DNA of 64,000 nt, taken from the NCBI GenBank assembly GCA_012932295.1, contig JAAONU010000006.1, forward strand, positions 25,942,882 to 26,006,881, in the 5' to 3' direction. The stretch is from Cyclina sinensis. Taxonomy: Eukaryota > Mollusca > Bivalvia > Venerida > Veneridae. The stretch's first letter is position 1. The number at the start of each line of letters is the position of its first letter. The notes under the pieces were generated by a model. It was not told the origin of the DNA. It worked only from the letters and a program-made list of their open reading frames with translations, and did no database searches. Both the position numbers and the translations under genes were made by a program. Positions 37,015-50,084 of the stretch are shown piece after piece.

Positions 37015-40000
37015 GTAAGTATGAATAATTCATTTTGGTTCTACTATTTAGAATTAACCTCCATAACCACTTCCCTAAAAAGAGGTTTTGAAAATGGCAA
37101 AGAAAAAAGAAAGAAAAAACTTTTCATTGAAAATCTGGTATGGGTGTGAGGTCTTATCCAAAAGTCCTATTGGTAATGTTTATGTCGGATTGAAGAATCG
37201 AACGTTGGACCTCTTGGCTCAGTCAGTAGTGGTACTAGTGTTAAAACTATTGACTTATGATTAGACTTCTACACTTTTCTGAATACCTTGCACAGAGTGA
37301 AGCGATGATTTTATTGCCTCTTAAAGATATATGAGTTATCTAAGTAACATAGGTAATTAAATTTGCGCACTCTGTAATATTACCAAATATATTCATTGTG
37401 AAAAATGTTTTACTCCGGTGACGTAATGTTGAGTATGGATAAAATCTTTTATATAAGTAAGATAGGTACCGGTATATTAGGAGGTATATTTTTACTTATA
37501 TTCTTTATTTAGAACTGAAAAAAAAGTTGTTTTTTTTTTATTTATATATTTCTGAATATTCAGTGAGTTTTTAGCACTCATCTCGACCACTATGTATAAA
37601 GGGCATTTTGTACACTAAATATAGTTACATAAAGTATTTGAAATTGAAAACACACACTCTAATCGGATGAAACTTACTGAGAATGCCTAGTAAATGAAAG
37701 CTTACAGGCTAAATGTTGGAGTACGCATTTTGAAATCATATAATTTTGCTTTCGGAAATCTCCTAACCACTAAAGCTATGTAGTAACAATAATGATGGTG
37801 TTTTAGAATGACAGTCGACAATTGAGAATATAACACTTTTAATGTGTTATAAGGCACTGTAGCCCAAACTCAAAACTTTCGACAGCACGATAAATGTAAC
37901 ACAAAATGCAACTTCTGGGGACTTAAGCTTGGTTTGATTTATCTAGCCTCAGATTTACGAACTTAATTAATTCCAAACTCGGTAATTGATTATTTCAACT
38001 GATTTTGATACTTTTTCGGAAGAATTGGTTCACATGTATTCAAATGTTTTGCTGATAGAATCAAAAACTATTATATTCTTTTAAAAATCTAAATCAATTC
38101 TTTTAGAAAACACTGAAGTTAGGCCTGACATATATTTAATTTATTACTCAACTACTTAAGTTATGTTCTATATATACTTTCTTTCGTTTTAACTGCTAAA
38201 ATTTTCTATTACTCACTTGTATCCCTTTTAATCTGTTAAAACTGTAGAACACTTACGCCGCTCTGAGAGAAAATTTACTCTCAAAATTACAAACTCATTT
38301 GATTAAATCTTTAAGTATTTTCGCGAAATTGTATGCTTGCGTTCAAAAGGTTTAATTTAGGAAACATTTATTAATTAAGAAGGTTTCAATTTGTACACAT
38401 GTATGCAACATTTTATATTCTTGCAAAGATTTACATTCAACTATTTTTCAAAACCCGGCTTTCTAACAAGTGATCAGAAAAGAAGAAAGAAAAAGAAAAA
38501 AACTAACATGTAGGTGAAAATTGGTTCATTTCAAAGAAACATGTCAGTCCGCACAATGGGTTTTTCAAAACACATTTTCAAGCGACTACCGAGTGTCCTT
38601 TTTGCTTAATTAAATTTAAAAGTGCCAGAGACGTGTTTCTGAAAAAAAACGAAAATTAAGAAAGAAAGAGAAAAAAAAAAAAACACTGGACGCCTTTAAT
38701 GATGATTCTATTTGGAATGTGAAGGTGGTTCATCCTTCGTGTTTTTACATTACTAATAAAACGGTAGTATTAATTTCTAATACTAGTGTTTTATTACCAA
38801 TTTAATATTTTATCCAGATGACAATGGTCTATTTTTACACAATTTTAAGTCTTTACGTATAAGTTTGCTAAAAGATTTAAATATAAATGTTGCATAAAGA
38901 GATGATATCACTTAATGATTAATGGTAAAGATTTCAGATTAGCTTAATGAATATCAGTGAAAAATTAACGCCTGAAATAGTTCAGTTTGAGAGATTGTGT
39001 GTGTCTGTATTTATTGATAAAAATGTTTGGTTGTTTTTTTTCAATTGTCGTCACGCATTTTTTTCATAAAAAGAAATGTTTCTTTGATTTTTACTGGTGA
39101 TTGTAGTACATGTATTTTATGTAAATAATTATCAGCAAGCTTTCATTAAACTTTAAATAAAAAATGCCATCAAAGAAATCATTTAATTTGTTTTAGAAAT
39201 GTCGGCAAGACAGTTGAAGGAATCTCCCAACTAAAACAAAAATGAAAATGAAAGTAAGGGAAAAGAAAGACGGAACAAGATGCAGAAATACCCTTATCAT
39301 ACTTTGAATAATTCATTAGTTTCATTTTTAGCATTGCACGACTATTCTCATGTCATGCAATCTACATTGATTATAAGCCATGTGTGCAATTGAGAACTTC
39401 AAACAAAAGTTTCATGTATTTCAGATAACCTTTAACTAAGGCTAAAATAATTGTGCTGAAGCTTTGTAAAATATCAGCTAGCGTCTCAGTTCATAACCAG
39501 TTTGAATAAAAAGAATTCAATTTTACAAATTACATCGATGGTCTTTCGAGCCGAGCGTATTATGGAAGGAGATAATTCTTGTAACTTCCACTATATCCCA
39601 TTGAAAATTAGCAGAATTCATGTAGGGGTGCTGGTCATAAGGGCAACCGACACCGTTGATAAATAAACATAAATGTATAGACAGCGTTCCCACGGACGGA
39701 GCGACCAGTTCATCTGGAATCCAGTTCCGTACATTGCATTTTTTGGTGGCGGCCGGGGGAGGGGGGATTTAAAGCGTCATCATATAAAATGATTTCATAT
39801 AAAGTGTGACTTAGTCGCCCTGTGTTGTCTACGGTTCTTCTCGCCGTCGGACGATCTGAGAAAATCTAGCCATGCCACAAGTTTATTCGCGAGCAAAGAG
39901 CGGACTTTTTCATTTCCAAGCTGAAGAGGGAGTTACTTGGTTAAATATTTAAGGCCTTCATTTAAAACTGAAGAATCATTTGAATACGAATCGTCTAAAT

Positions 40001-41942
40001 TAAAGGACATCCAGATGATATGAGTGTGACTGTTCTTTAAGTCAAATGAAGTTCTCCAGCAAACACTAAAGAGAAAGTATAAATCTTTGCGTAATAAAAC
40101 TTCTTTGATCCACTTTAATACCTATCGTCTCCCACGCGCCATTTAAACGATACAATTGTGTTTCAATAAAAGAAGAAGGATTAAGTGATTTCTGCACTGA
40201 TATTTTATTAACAGAGCTGTTCATCTTAGTGAATACCAAAACTTTTTTCAGTTCACTTGTATATAACAGTTATTAATAATTTTTGTGTTTCTATTTAGAA
40301 ATTTTAAGCAAACGACAGTAGGTTATAATTTGTTTTTACGCCTATCTTTACAGGAGATGACAGGTAAAATGATAGAAGACCGGGAGATGTTGTCACTGGG
40401 CACGAGATCACGTGGTACGTCACGTAACACTTCGAGAGCTACGTCGCCAAGCGGAAACAAACGTAAGTAAACAAGGCAGTCTAAAAAACTTGATAAATTC
40501 TGGATTAAAAGAATATCGAGACGTCCCAAATGTAACTAGAGCTTGACACAGAAAAGAAGAATACTCCCACACTCTGCTTGGTCACAGGATTGAAGGCTGT
40601 GTAATTAAAAGGGGTCATTTGTGACAATTGACCAGTCACTATTACCTTGACCTTTGAGCAAGGGATCTGGTATTAAACCTGACACGCTGTCTCATCTAAA
40701 TGAATAGATGTGCCAAGAAATTTTAAAATCCTTCCATACATGAAGAAAATATGGCCCGGACAAGGTCTGTCATCAAAACTTTTTACTTTTGACCAGTCAC
40801 TGTGACTTCGATCTTTGAGGTAGGGGCTTGGGTCTTGCCTGCGACACCGTCTTATCTAATTGAATAAATATGCCATGGTATTTCAAACTCCTTCGGTGTG
40901 TGAAGACGTAATGGTCCGGACAAGGAATATCATCAAAATTATTTGTCTCTGACCAGTGACTGACTTGACTCTAAGCGATGTACCTGGGTCTTGCACGCGT
41001 CACACTGTCTCATCTAAATGAAAAAAATATGCCAAGATATCTAAAAATTCTTCCATGTATGGAGACGTTATAGTGCGGACAAGGTCTTTCATCAACATAT
41101 TTTCTCTTTGACCACTGACTGTGACCTTGACCTATGAGCGATGGACCTAGGTTTTACACGCGACACATCGTCTCATCAAGGTGAACAAATATGCCAAGGC
41201 ATTTTATTATTCTTCCCAAGCATGTATAATTTATGGTCCGGAAAAGAAATAGGACGGACGAACGGACGGACGGACATCAAGGTGAATCCAATGTAGCCTA
41301 CGCATATACTTAGTGTGTGGGGTAAAACAAATAAAAAAATAAATTAAAAAAAGTTCGATCTACTAGTAACAAGGCTAATATATAACAAATCAGCCAAATG
41401 AAATAATATATGCCAAATTTAGTTATTTTTGTCAATACCATTTTAAACACTGTTTTGGGGTTGCGATGAATTTGTGTGAATAGTTTATTGCTGCCAATTT
41501 TAAGGTAATCACTACAAAACCGTATGAACCCCTAGACCTTTGATATTTTGATATCAAATTTCTGTTAATAGCCAACGTTTAAACTAAAACATGAATTTGA
41601 CAATTATTATATCTATAAATATTACAAGGATGGTGATGATAGTGATGACGATGATAATACTAATAGAAAAGTTGATGATAATTATTTTTATGACATTGAG
41701 GATGAGGTAGACGATGATAATCATGATAGAAGTGACATTGGTGATAGCGAAAAATAAGATTGTAATGCAAAAGAAGTATGATAATTATGATGATTTAACA
41801 ATAATGGTAAATCAATAATTCAAATCTCCTTCAGTTCTTTAATTCTCAGCAACAACAACAATTATAACGATAATTATTTTTACTGATAATCTATCATTAC
41901 TACTTTTTTAAGTATTACTAATATTATCATTATTTATTTATT

Positions 41943-41992
<50 letters not shown>

Positions 41993-41996
41993 CATC

Positions 41997-42035
<39 letters not shown>

Positions 42036-45000
42036 ACTTTGCACTGATATAACCCTCGTTCAGTTTGGACAGTTTGTAAGATTATTATAATTCTTTATAG
42101 AGTGTAGGTCAGGAACAAAGTCAGTGGGCGATGTCATCCTCTTGTACTATCATTATGCAAATCTCTTTACTTATTTAGCATTTTAAAATTCAATTGATGT
42201 CTTGTGAGTGTTTGCTTTAAACACAAATAATCTTGTACAATACTAAGGGCATGTCCAAAGTCTTGTATAGTCATAAAAGCTAACAAAAGATAATTACTCC
42301 TATCTAACATAAAACTAGACCACAACTACAAAGTCTTCTTATCAAGTCCTGATATAATATTGTTTGCTTTCTCATAAATAATGTAGAAAGATCAATTATC
42401 GTCTGCTAGCCGTGATTCATGAATGTCACAGAGATTATACAAACGAATTGATTATGTTTAAGACCTGTGTAACTCGACAGAATAGAACAAAACGGAAATA
42501 AACGAAACGGACCTGAACGAAACGGAAAGGTACAGTACGGTACGGTGCGAAACGGATCGGAATGGAACGAATCGGATCGGAAAAGCAACAGTTCCGTACA
42601 GTATGGTACGTAACGACTCGGAACGGGTCGGAAATGAAAAGAACCGCGCAGAATAACCTTGAGCTTTACTGACATATAGAACAAGTACAGATTTATCAAA
42701 ACGATTCTTAGTTTCTTTCCGACGTTTTTTTAAGACTCTGTCTTGAGAAATTTCGGTGTCGCTAAAAATATTCATAAAATGAACACTGCAAGAGAAGAGA
42801 TATACTGCCATATTTTCAAAGAAAGAGCTTGCCTTGTGATAACATCTTTATTGTTTTGATTTTCAAATTAAAGTAAATTAGTAATTTATGATGCAGAAAG
42901 GTTTTACGTACAGGCTTCTTACGTACAGGCCAATTCTTATTTTAAAAGACAGTGCTAGGGTTTCAAAGAAACAAATAAAGTGCTCTGAAACCCATGAAAT
43001 CTGACGCCAATTTAATATACCACTAACACAATTTAACGGCTCATAAAGTAATAATGAATTTGTTAATAAAATATGAATGTACGAACATGAGATCGAAAGA
43101 TCGCCAAATGAAAAGGTAGGTGTTTGGAATAGGGGATTTTATTGTCTCCGATGAAATCAATAGCGCTTTTTATAATTAAAAGCTTTCATCCACCAGTACA
43201 AGTAAGTCGCTCTGTGCCGGATCACAAGTATGCTTCATAAATACATGACCAATGAAAATGAAAGTATGGCTTTGAAAATTAATGCACTGAAGATTTTATA
43301 TGCTTATTTCCCCTGTTTTGTTTTCCTTTGTTATGTTCCGTTCTTCTTTATTCTGTTCTGTTCTGTTCTGCTGTGCTCTGTTCTGCTCCATTCTGTTCCT
43401 GCTCTGCTTTGTTCTGTTCTGTTCTGTTCTTCTCTGATCTGCTCTGCTTTGCTCTGTTCTGTTATGCTCTGTTCTGTTCTTTCCTTGTCTGTTCTTTTTA
43501 GCTTTGTTCTGTTTAGCTCTGTTCTGTTACATTGTGCTCTGTTCTGTTATGCTCTTCACAGCTTTGTTCTGTTCTGCTCTGCTCTGCTCAGCTTTGTTTT
43601 GTTCCATTATGCTCTGCTCAGCTCTGTTCTGTTCCATTATGCTCTGTTCTGTTATGCTCTGCCCAGCTTTGTTCTGTTCTGCTCTGCTATGCTCAGCTTT
43701 GTTCTGTGCCATTATGCTCTGCTCAGCTCTGTTCTGTTCCATTATGCTCTGTTCTGCGCTGCTCTACACAGCTTTGTTCTGTTCTGTTCTTTTCCGTTCC
43801 GTTCTCGTTGAGAGTATCAGCATGAAACTGGTAATTCCTTCCAATCATGTCAGAAAGGAGTAAAATCATCTTATTTCGTACCGTTTTTATTACATTGTTA
43901 AAACCTCGCCTTTCTGCTAGTGTGCACGTCTTTGTCTTGGTGGCAGACACTGGTTGTGCGTACACCGCGAGGCCCAATACAAATTAAAGGTTATTCTCAA
44001 AACGTCTTGTCTGAACTTAGTGTACTTATTCTCTGCATAATGAAAGACGTTTGATGTAAATATTAATCTTTTTTTCTGTGTTATTACTACCATGCAAGAG
44101 AAACGTATGGGCAATTTTACATTACATTTTACACATAGACCATTTTAGAAGTGCATTTATATCTGAACTTCTATGCATTTGAAGAACACAACAGCAATTT
44201 AAAGGGAAATTTGTAACTTTCGAGCCTTTTTTGCACAAACGTCAACCCCTTAAATATTACGTGTTTAACTATTTCGTTTGCACTAGAAATTCACAATCGG
44301 TGAACACAAACTTATATTTAGTAAGGTATGGGACAACGTTTGGCAGCAGGAATTAATTATAAACTAAATCTTCGCCTAAAATAGAAAATAAATAAATATG
44401 ATTAATCTTTCTTCGGTAATCTAAAACTTAAAACCAGTCTAGACATTAAAGCTTAAGCTGCAGGAAAGGTGTTGGGTAACAAATAATAAAATTGACAAGC
44501 GTAATATATATTGTCAAACTGGTATTATAAACTCACTGAAAAGAAGCTTGAAAAAGACTTTCAACAGAAAAGGGGTTCCTATCATCAAAACACACCTTAA
44601 AATATATACTCTAAAATGTACTTTAACTACTTGACTGCGACATTGCAAATTGGTCTTTCAAAGCGAGTGGTCTCCATAGAAAGAGGTATCATCATAAGCA
44701 AGAAGGACTTTATGTTAGACAATTTTATCGTATCATAAGCAGAGTTTAAATTTATATGGCAGATCGGGGCTACCGGTGTAATTATATACATGTGTCTTTT
44801 CATCAGTTAATATATGTCTTCATATTACAATATCATCGCCTCTCTTATACACGCAGTCTTGATTTCCGTTTTGCTTGTATGTACAGTTTAAACATTTCTG
44901 TCGTATACTGATCATGAAAAAGCATAGAATAGAAACGGACATAAAAAATATACACCATTTTTATTTTGTATACTTATCCATATAACTTAACTTTTATTAG

Positions 45001-48000
45001 CGAAAATTCACTACTTGACCTTAAAAGTTTCAATTTTGATACCAAAATTTTACTTTACTCTTTAAATGATTATGTTACCATTGAAAACTTTGTTAGTATA
45101 AGGTTTAAATACTTAATTTCACTGTCAAAATATTCTTTACACTATGTTAGGGACAAAAGCTAGAAGAAGTTATTTTCGATACATTGAAAGTAGAGGAGTT
45201 GTTTTCGATACATTAAAAACAGCTTACAGTGTCAACAAAAGGTTGTTAGGGTTAAAGAAAAAGTCCACACTTAAGTAGAGAAATAATAACAATGTGTAAC
45301 CCCATAATAACAAATGGAAACATGCACGAAATGTTATAAATTTACCAAGGTTTTAGTAATAAGTTTATTCAGTTTACCAAAAGCTACTAGTAAAGTTCTT
45401 TGTTATTATTTATGCGAGGGCATATATGGTTAGTTCCTTTCATGTCAAAATAACCTTTTGGGGACTGAGGGTAATTGGTTCGAGTCTCGTCATTAAACAG
45501 GCTCTTTCAGTGAGAAAAATGGCAGGTTAAACTTCCGGTCTTAGACTTTTAGGTGAACATAGCCATCTCGTTGTCAGCTTTCTTGAAATATTGTTATAAT
45601 AAAATATCCCTCGTTTTTAGCTATATACCAGAAAAGAAGTTAAACAGCAACTTAGAACGAATAAAAGAATTAATTTGTATGCGAATTTCTATCATCACAA
45701 TTATCATTTGATTTTCAGATTCAGTATTACTGTAATTGTTGTAGCAGTAAAGACCATACGGAAAATGGCTTTTACTGCTAAATATATTATCCTCTAACGA
45801 CACAATTTTTATCATCATCATCATTTTTACCAATAACGCTTTTGAAATTCATCATAGATGTTTTTCTACTTTCGGTGAAAAATTATTTGCATGAAGTTGC
45901 AAGGCTCGTGCATTTTGAAGTTTTATTAATTTTCGAAAATAAAATAATGAAATTGTTTGGAATTTGTTTCTTTTCTTTTCGGATTTTTAAATCACATTTT
46001 TTTCTTATAGACATCTTTAACAAAATCAATTCGTTTCTGAATTAGCTTTATAAACGTCACAGGAAAAGAAATACCCGCATATCATCATTAAATCTATATT
46101 TCAGGAGGTCAGCATAGTGATCACGTGACCCCGATGACCCCTGTTGCCGAGGACAAACTTAGTAGAGGGGCGTCACTAAGAAGGTATTGATTTTATTTCA
46201 CCCATTGATTACCTCACTTTTATTTTATTTGTTCCGGTCGATAACAATAAATTTCCGTTTGAGTCGTAATTTATTAAAACATTCTCAAATTTCCAGGTTT
46301 ACGCACTCAAGTAGGATAAAACTTTTTTTTCAAACCAAATCAAATTAAATTATGATTTAATAAATGAAATGTTATCTTAATTTGGACTTGAGTTGTTCTA
46401 TAATGTCTGCATATCTAGTGTGTTGTAATAAATCAGACAAAAAATAGCTTCCGTCAGCTGTGTAAATAATTGTCCATCGAATTACTTTACTACCAACACC
46501 TACAAAGTTATGTGCAAACACAAACTTAAAATATTAAGAGGTACATAAGATATAGCATTATTCACATGTGTAATAAACCAGCACTGAACACGCATAAACA
46601 GTTCTTCGCCGATTCCTCACGAAATGTGCACGGAAAATTACGGAGATGGCCGATTGATAAAACTAAAAAAGGCATAATTATCCTAATATCTAGACTATTC
46701 CATGTTTTCTTAAATTATGTAAATTTGAATGACTTTGAATGCATAATTCCCCGATGTTAAGGTGTCAGTCAAAAATACTGTATTTAATAATATATAGGTA
46801 CTTTAATGTAGTTCAAATAACCATTACTAATCAGTTCATTTTGATCTGAACAAAGGGGATATATGATTTCTTAAGACATTTTTTTTATACTGCACATTAG
46901 TGCCCCAGTTTCCGTTTCAGTTTCTTAGATATTGGTATTTATTTTATGGCAGATTTTATACATAGATTAGTAATGGTAATCTGAATTTTAAAATGTAGAT
47001 AGTATAATGTGAGGTTAGTGTAATGTTTGTATCAAAACTGTGATAGTCTCATATAATTCTTAATAAGAGTGGCCAGTTACATGTATGTAAGGTTTTATTG
47101 ATCATGTATTTTATATTTGTGTACAGTACATGTAAATGTTTATTGACTCATGATGCCAGTTTTGTGAGAATTAAAGACTTTTACGTGACACTGAAGTCTT
47201 TTCTGACAAAATAGTTTAACAATAACAGCGTTAAAAAATCACGAGATACAGAATATTGAAGTTAAACCTTCAACAGATTTTCTCCCTTTTAAAAATTAAG
47301 AATTCATTTACTTTCTCCAAAAGTTGAGAGTCACCCTAAAGAGGACAAATAACTTTAAAGGTATTGTTCCGATAAGGCCACTTGAACTATATGGTTTAAA
47401 CTGCATTCGTTTGGCTATCCTCAATCTGTTTCAAACGCGGTCAAAATTGGCTCATTATATAATTTAGTGCATTGTGACCAAGATTTACTATGGAAGGTAA
47501 AATTAGAATTGAACCACCCTAGTGATTAGATTCCTTTGTAGACTTTTTTATTTCCAAACTTAAAATAGTATCGTACTTTACTAATGTCGTATTTATATAG
47601 AAACTAACTTTGTAATTGCGGCAGGTTATTGTAGTCAATATAAGAGTAGATAATTGAACAAAAATGTCTGACTAGAATATCAGTCACCAACTTAAGAGTT
47701 ATTAACATTTTTTCATATTTCAACATTTTAAGGTACATATGTTTAAAAAAATGCGTGCTATGTTTCTTGTTTTGTACAATGAGGCAACAAGCAAGACAGG
47801 TTAAGCACTCAAAATTTTGCTGAAGAAACGTGATATTTAATATGAATTACTATAGGTTAATTTTTGTTCAAAACCTCATATCAATTCATATATCATATTT
47901 AGTATATCAGTGTATCTTAAATGAACATCACTTTCGACATGTCTGTTTTCTGCAAAGCCATTGCAACCTCCCTTTACCCCCCCCCCCCCCCGCCCCACCC

Positions 48001-49940
48001 CTCTCACCACCACCCCTGAATTTTAGGTAAAATAGTTAATACTTAAGTTTGGCGTTTCAGTTTCGTATATTGTGACAGATTCCTAGTGGCTTACTAGTTA
48101 TACGATTAGCCGGTGTTAAAATTACTTCCTCGTTGTAAGCCTTTTGTTAACATGTGCACAGGATATGTAGATTGAACGATTGCTAATCAGAATGCACAAT
48201 GGTAATCGAATTCAACATTCAGAATAAAACTTCGAATTCAACATTCAGAATAAAACGGCTCTTGAATTTATTTGTTCCTTTCTTATGCTAGATCAAAAAT
48301 AGATTTAATGAATCGAGTCAAAAGAATAAAGACCAAAGATTTGCAAATTGCTTGCATACTTAGTTTATATATATATATATATATCTTAGTTTATATATAT
48401 ATATATATATATTTATAATATATAATATTTTACAATTTACAAAAAGTGCTCTCCAAGGATTTACATATTTCGCAAAGACATATAAAAGGAAATCTTGGAG
48501 CACTGAGATATTTTTCCATTGGATTTCCAGTTGTACTCCCTAGATATAAGAGTAAACATTGTGCTGCCATTTTTAGCAGTCTTTGTTTTGTGCTAGGTTT
48601 AATGCAACGCCCTCTATCATTCAAAGTGATATGGGGCGAGCAGTATACCTTATCATCGTTCCTAGGAAGGAACATAACTTGACTCCCATTCTCACATAAA
48701 TGGTTTTAATCAGCAGCGGGGATCGAACCAATGGTCATGAGCGCCAGTTAGAGGTTGAGTGTAATTCCTAAATTCAGTCAATCATGCACTGACATGATAA
48801 GTGTGCACAACCAATACGTAATACTGTAAGGGTTTTATCATCTGTAAAACTTTAGCTTAGTATCAAGAATCATTGGCTTTAGATAACCAAAACTGTCTGC
48901 CTTTGTTTCAGGCATCAAGAAAATCTTAGCTTTAGGCACATCTTCATTTTTTCCCATGTAACCACCTCTCACTGCATCCAAATAACTCCCATACCCACTT
49001 TGATGCTATTTACCAACCGACCTTCTTTTCATTTATTTTTTTTACTTACTTACTAAAACAGGGGACGTAATGCGGATGTTCTGATTCTTTTAAACAAGAC
49101 AACAATAAAGATTGAAATGCTGATTACCTTCATGACCAAAGCAAAGAATTAAATTAATTGTTTTTAAATTTTGCCACAATACGTTCTGTATATTTGTCTA
49201 TCATGAATATAATAATTTGAATATTGTGAATGAATTATATTCAAACAAACATCTTAAACAAAAGCATTTAATTAAAAAAAGGCTTTGTTAATTGTTTTTC
49301 TATTCTTGTTTTTTTTCTTGAAACACTTCCTTCATGTTAGTTTCGAATTGACACGTTTCAAACTATTTTCAGTCTAAAAACCGGAAGCGAACATGCTGAA
49401 ACTACATCAAAGAAGAAACAAAAACACCACAAACAGTCAAAAAATAAAAGTAAAACTAAAAAACACAAGAAAGGTAAAATATCAAAGAAAGGCAAGAAAA
49501 TAAAGGGAAAAGACGAATCAGATAAAGAGGACCTTGACTCTGGTATGGAAGACGAAAATGACAACGAGGAAGAAAATTCTGAACCAGACAGTGATAAAGA
49601 AAACAAGGCAAACAAAGTGCCTTTGACTAACCAACAAATCCGAAACATCCCGAGTAATGCAGATAGCTCTGCTATAAGTAATACTAGAAACGTTGGACAG
49701 CATGTGACTGTGTTGCCGTTACATGAAAGTCCTAATGATGTCCGGCAGGGTGAAACGCCCCTAGTATCAAATAGAAGTGTTAGGGAAATAAAGATTCAGT
49801 CGGGGTCAAAGGACTCCGGAATTGCCGAAAGCGCTGTAAATGATTCTTCCAAACAGGTATCAGGTGAACAATCTTCTGCTCCTAACAAATCTGACAGAAA
49901 TGATGAACAAACTGAAGAAAGGAGTGATTCTCGCATTTAG
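36842..49940 (+). CDS. C-terminal 308 residues of a large unidentified protein (last four exons)
   Basis: Exons 36842-37014, 40354-40462, 46105-46183 and 49373-49940 have good AG/GT boundaries and consistent phases (1-0, 0-1, 1-2, 2-end). Together they give 308 residues after the first split codon. The product starts ELLKTKPIPNGEVKEKTKIE and has a basic stretch KHNREKHHKERQFK, then a Ser/Arg/Thr segment (RSRGTSRNTSRATSPSG). A dense Lys block with many KK and HKK repeats follows, then an acidic Asp/Glu block, and finally a Ser/Asn-rich end terminating SDSRI. The last three residues, S-R-I, fit a class I PDZ ligand. No hydrophobic segment lies in this part. The composition suits the cytoplasmic tail of a membrane protein or a disordered nuclear protein. 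The family is not recognised and the upstream exons were not found in this window. Confidence 0.75.
37021..40353. other. Intron of the plus-strand gene, no feature seen
   Basis: AT-rich, with short homopolymer and GA-rich runs near 38480-38690. No additional exon fits between the flanking phases. Confidence 0.5.
40354..40462 (+). CDS. Exon n-2 of the plus-strand gene
   Basis: The acceptor is ATCTTTACAG and the donor AAC/GTAAGT. The exon is 109 nt, phase 0 to 1. It encodes EMTGKMIEDREMLSLGTRSR and a Ser/Thr/Arg-rich stretch with several potential phosphorylation sites. Confidence 0.8.
40610..41300. repeat. Dispersed repeat of about 160-bp tandem units with GACGGAC tail
   Basis: Four units, each with TTTGACCAGTCACTGTGACCT-like and CGACACNNNGTCTCATCTAA-like blocks (starts near 40630, 40793, 40952 and 41110). 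It ends with a GACGGACGAACGGACGGACG run at about 41254-41273. Confidence 0.65.
41626..41760. repeat. GAT-rich low-complexity tract
   Basis: Imperfect GAT/GATGAT repetition over about 130 bases. Confidence 0.6.
41936..42035. repeat. (ATTT)n then (ATT)n microsatellite
   Basis: A short (TTTA) run passes into about 80 bases of ATT triplets with a single ATCATCG interruption near 41991-41998. Confidence 0.95.
42480..42665. repeat. Degenerate CGGAA/CGAAA pentanucleotide array
   Basis: Repeated GGAACG, CGGATCGGAA and GGTACGGTACGG units with pentamer spacing. It is CpG-rich, unlike its surroundings. Confidence 0.75.
43335..43805. repeat. TTCTG/CTCTG pentanucleotide array with longer sub-periods
   Basis: Nearly pure pyrimidine-rich pentamers (TTCTG, CTCTG, CTTTG). 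In the 3' half a longer motif with TTCCATTATGCTCTGCTCAG recurs several times. The flanks retain TTCCG pentamers. Long open frames of Cys/Ser/Leu/Val arise in several frames purely from the pentamer. Confidence 0.9.
43870..46104. other. Intronic DNA with one tRNA-like segment
   Basis: A GGTTCGAGTCTC box-B-like sequence at about 45478-45489, preceded by a purine-rich GGGGACTGAGGG, hints at a decayed SINE or tRNA pseudogene near 45430-45500. Nothing else is supported. Confidence 0.35.
46105..46183 (+). CDS. Exon n-1 of the plus-strand gene
   Basis: The acceptor is TATATTTCAG and the donor AAG/GTATTG (weaker). The exon is 79 nt, phase 1 to 2. It encodes GQHSDHVTPMTPVAEDKLSR and GASLR. Both phases fit the neighbouring exons. 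Confidence 0.75.
47975..48015. repeat. Poly-C and C-rich tract
   Basis: A run of about 14 C (47978-47991) continues into CGCCCCACCCC and CCACCACCCC. It lies within an intron. Confidence 0.9.
48366..48414. repeat. Duplicated (AT)n tracts
   Basis: Two (TA)n runs, each preceded by CTTAGTTT, separated by a few bases. Confidence 0.9.
48540..48790 (-). mobile_element. Probable tRNA-derived SINE (minus strand)
   Basis: On the minus strand, CTGGCGCTCATGACCATTGG is followed by GGTTCGATCCCCGC, a good box B. Further on come TTAAACC and repeat-like sequence. The antisense open frames here are shadows. Confidence 0.4.
49373..49940 (+). CDS. Terminal exon of the plus-strand gene
   Basis: The acceptor is CTATTTTCAG. 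The exon is 568 nt, phase 2 to stop TAG at 49938-49940. It encodes the Lys-rich block, the acidic block and the C-terminal SDSRI. It is the longest unambiguous coding exon in the window outside repeats. Confidence 0.85.
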
Positions 49941-50074
49941 TGATTGAACTCGATATATTTGTTTCGGAAACATTTCTTTTAACTTTTCAGTGTATAGACA
50001 ATACAGAGCCTTAATGTTATCCTGTCCTGTTATACAGATGTCATCAAACCTTAAAACGAAAGGCATTGTTGAGA

Positions 50075-50080
50075 AATAAA
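50075..50080 (+). terminator. Poly(A) signal AATAAA of the plus-strand gene
   Basis: Canonical AATAAA 135 nt after the stop codon, followed by an A-rich tract. Confidence 0.6.
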
Positions 50081-50084
50081 GATA

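Noticed and set aside
43230..43863. Long Cys/Ser/Leu/Val-rich open frames, up to 193 residues
   Set aside because: Products of the TTCTG/CTCTG pentamer in every frame; low complexity, no coding evidence.
47830..48030. Open frame ending in a Pro-rich stretch
   Set aside because: The Pro run is the translation of the poly-C tract inside an intron.
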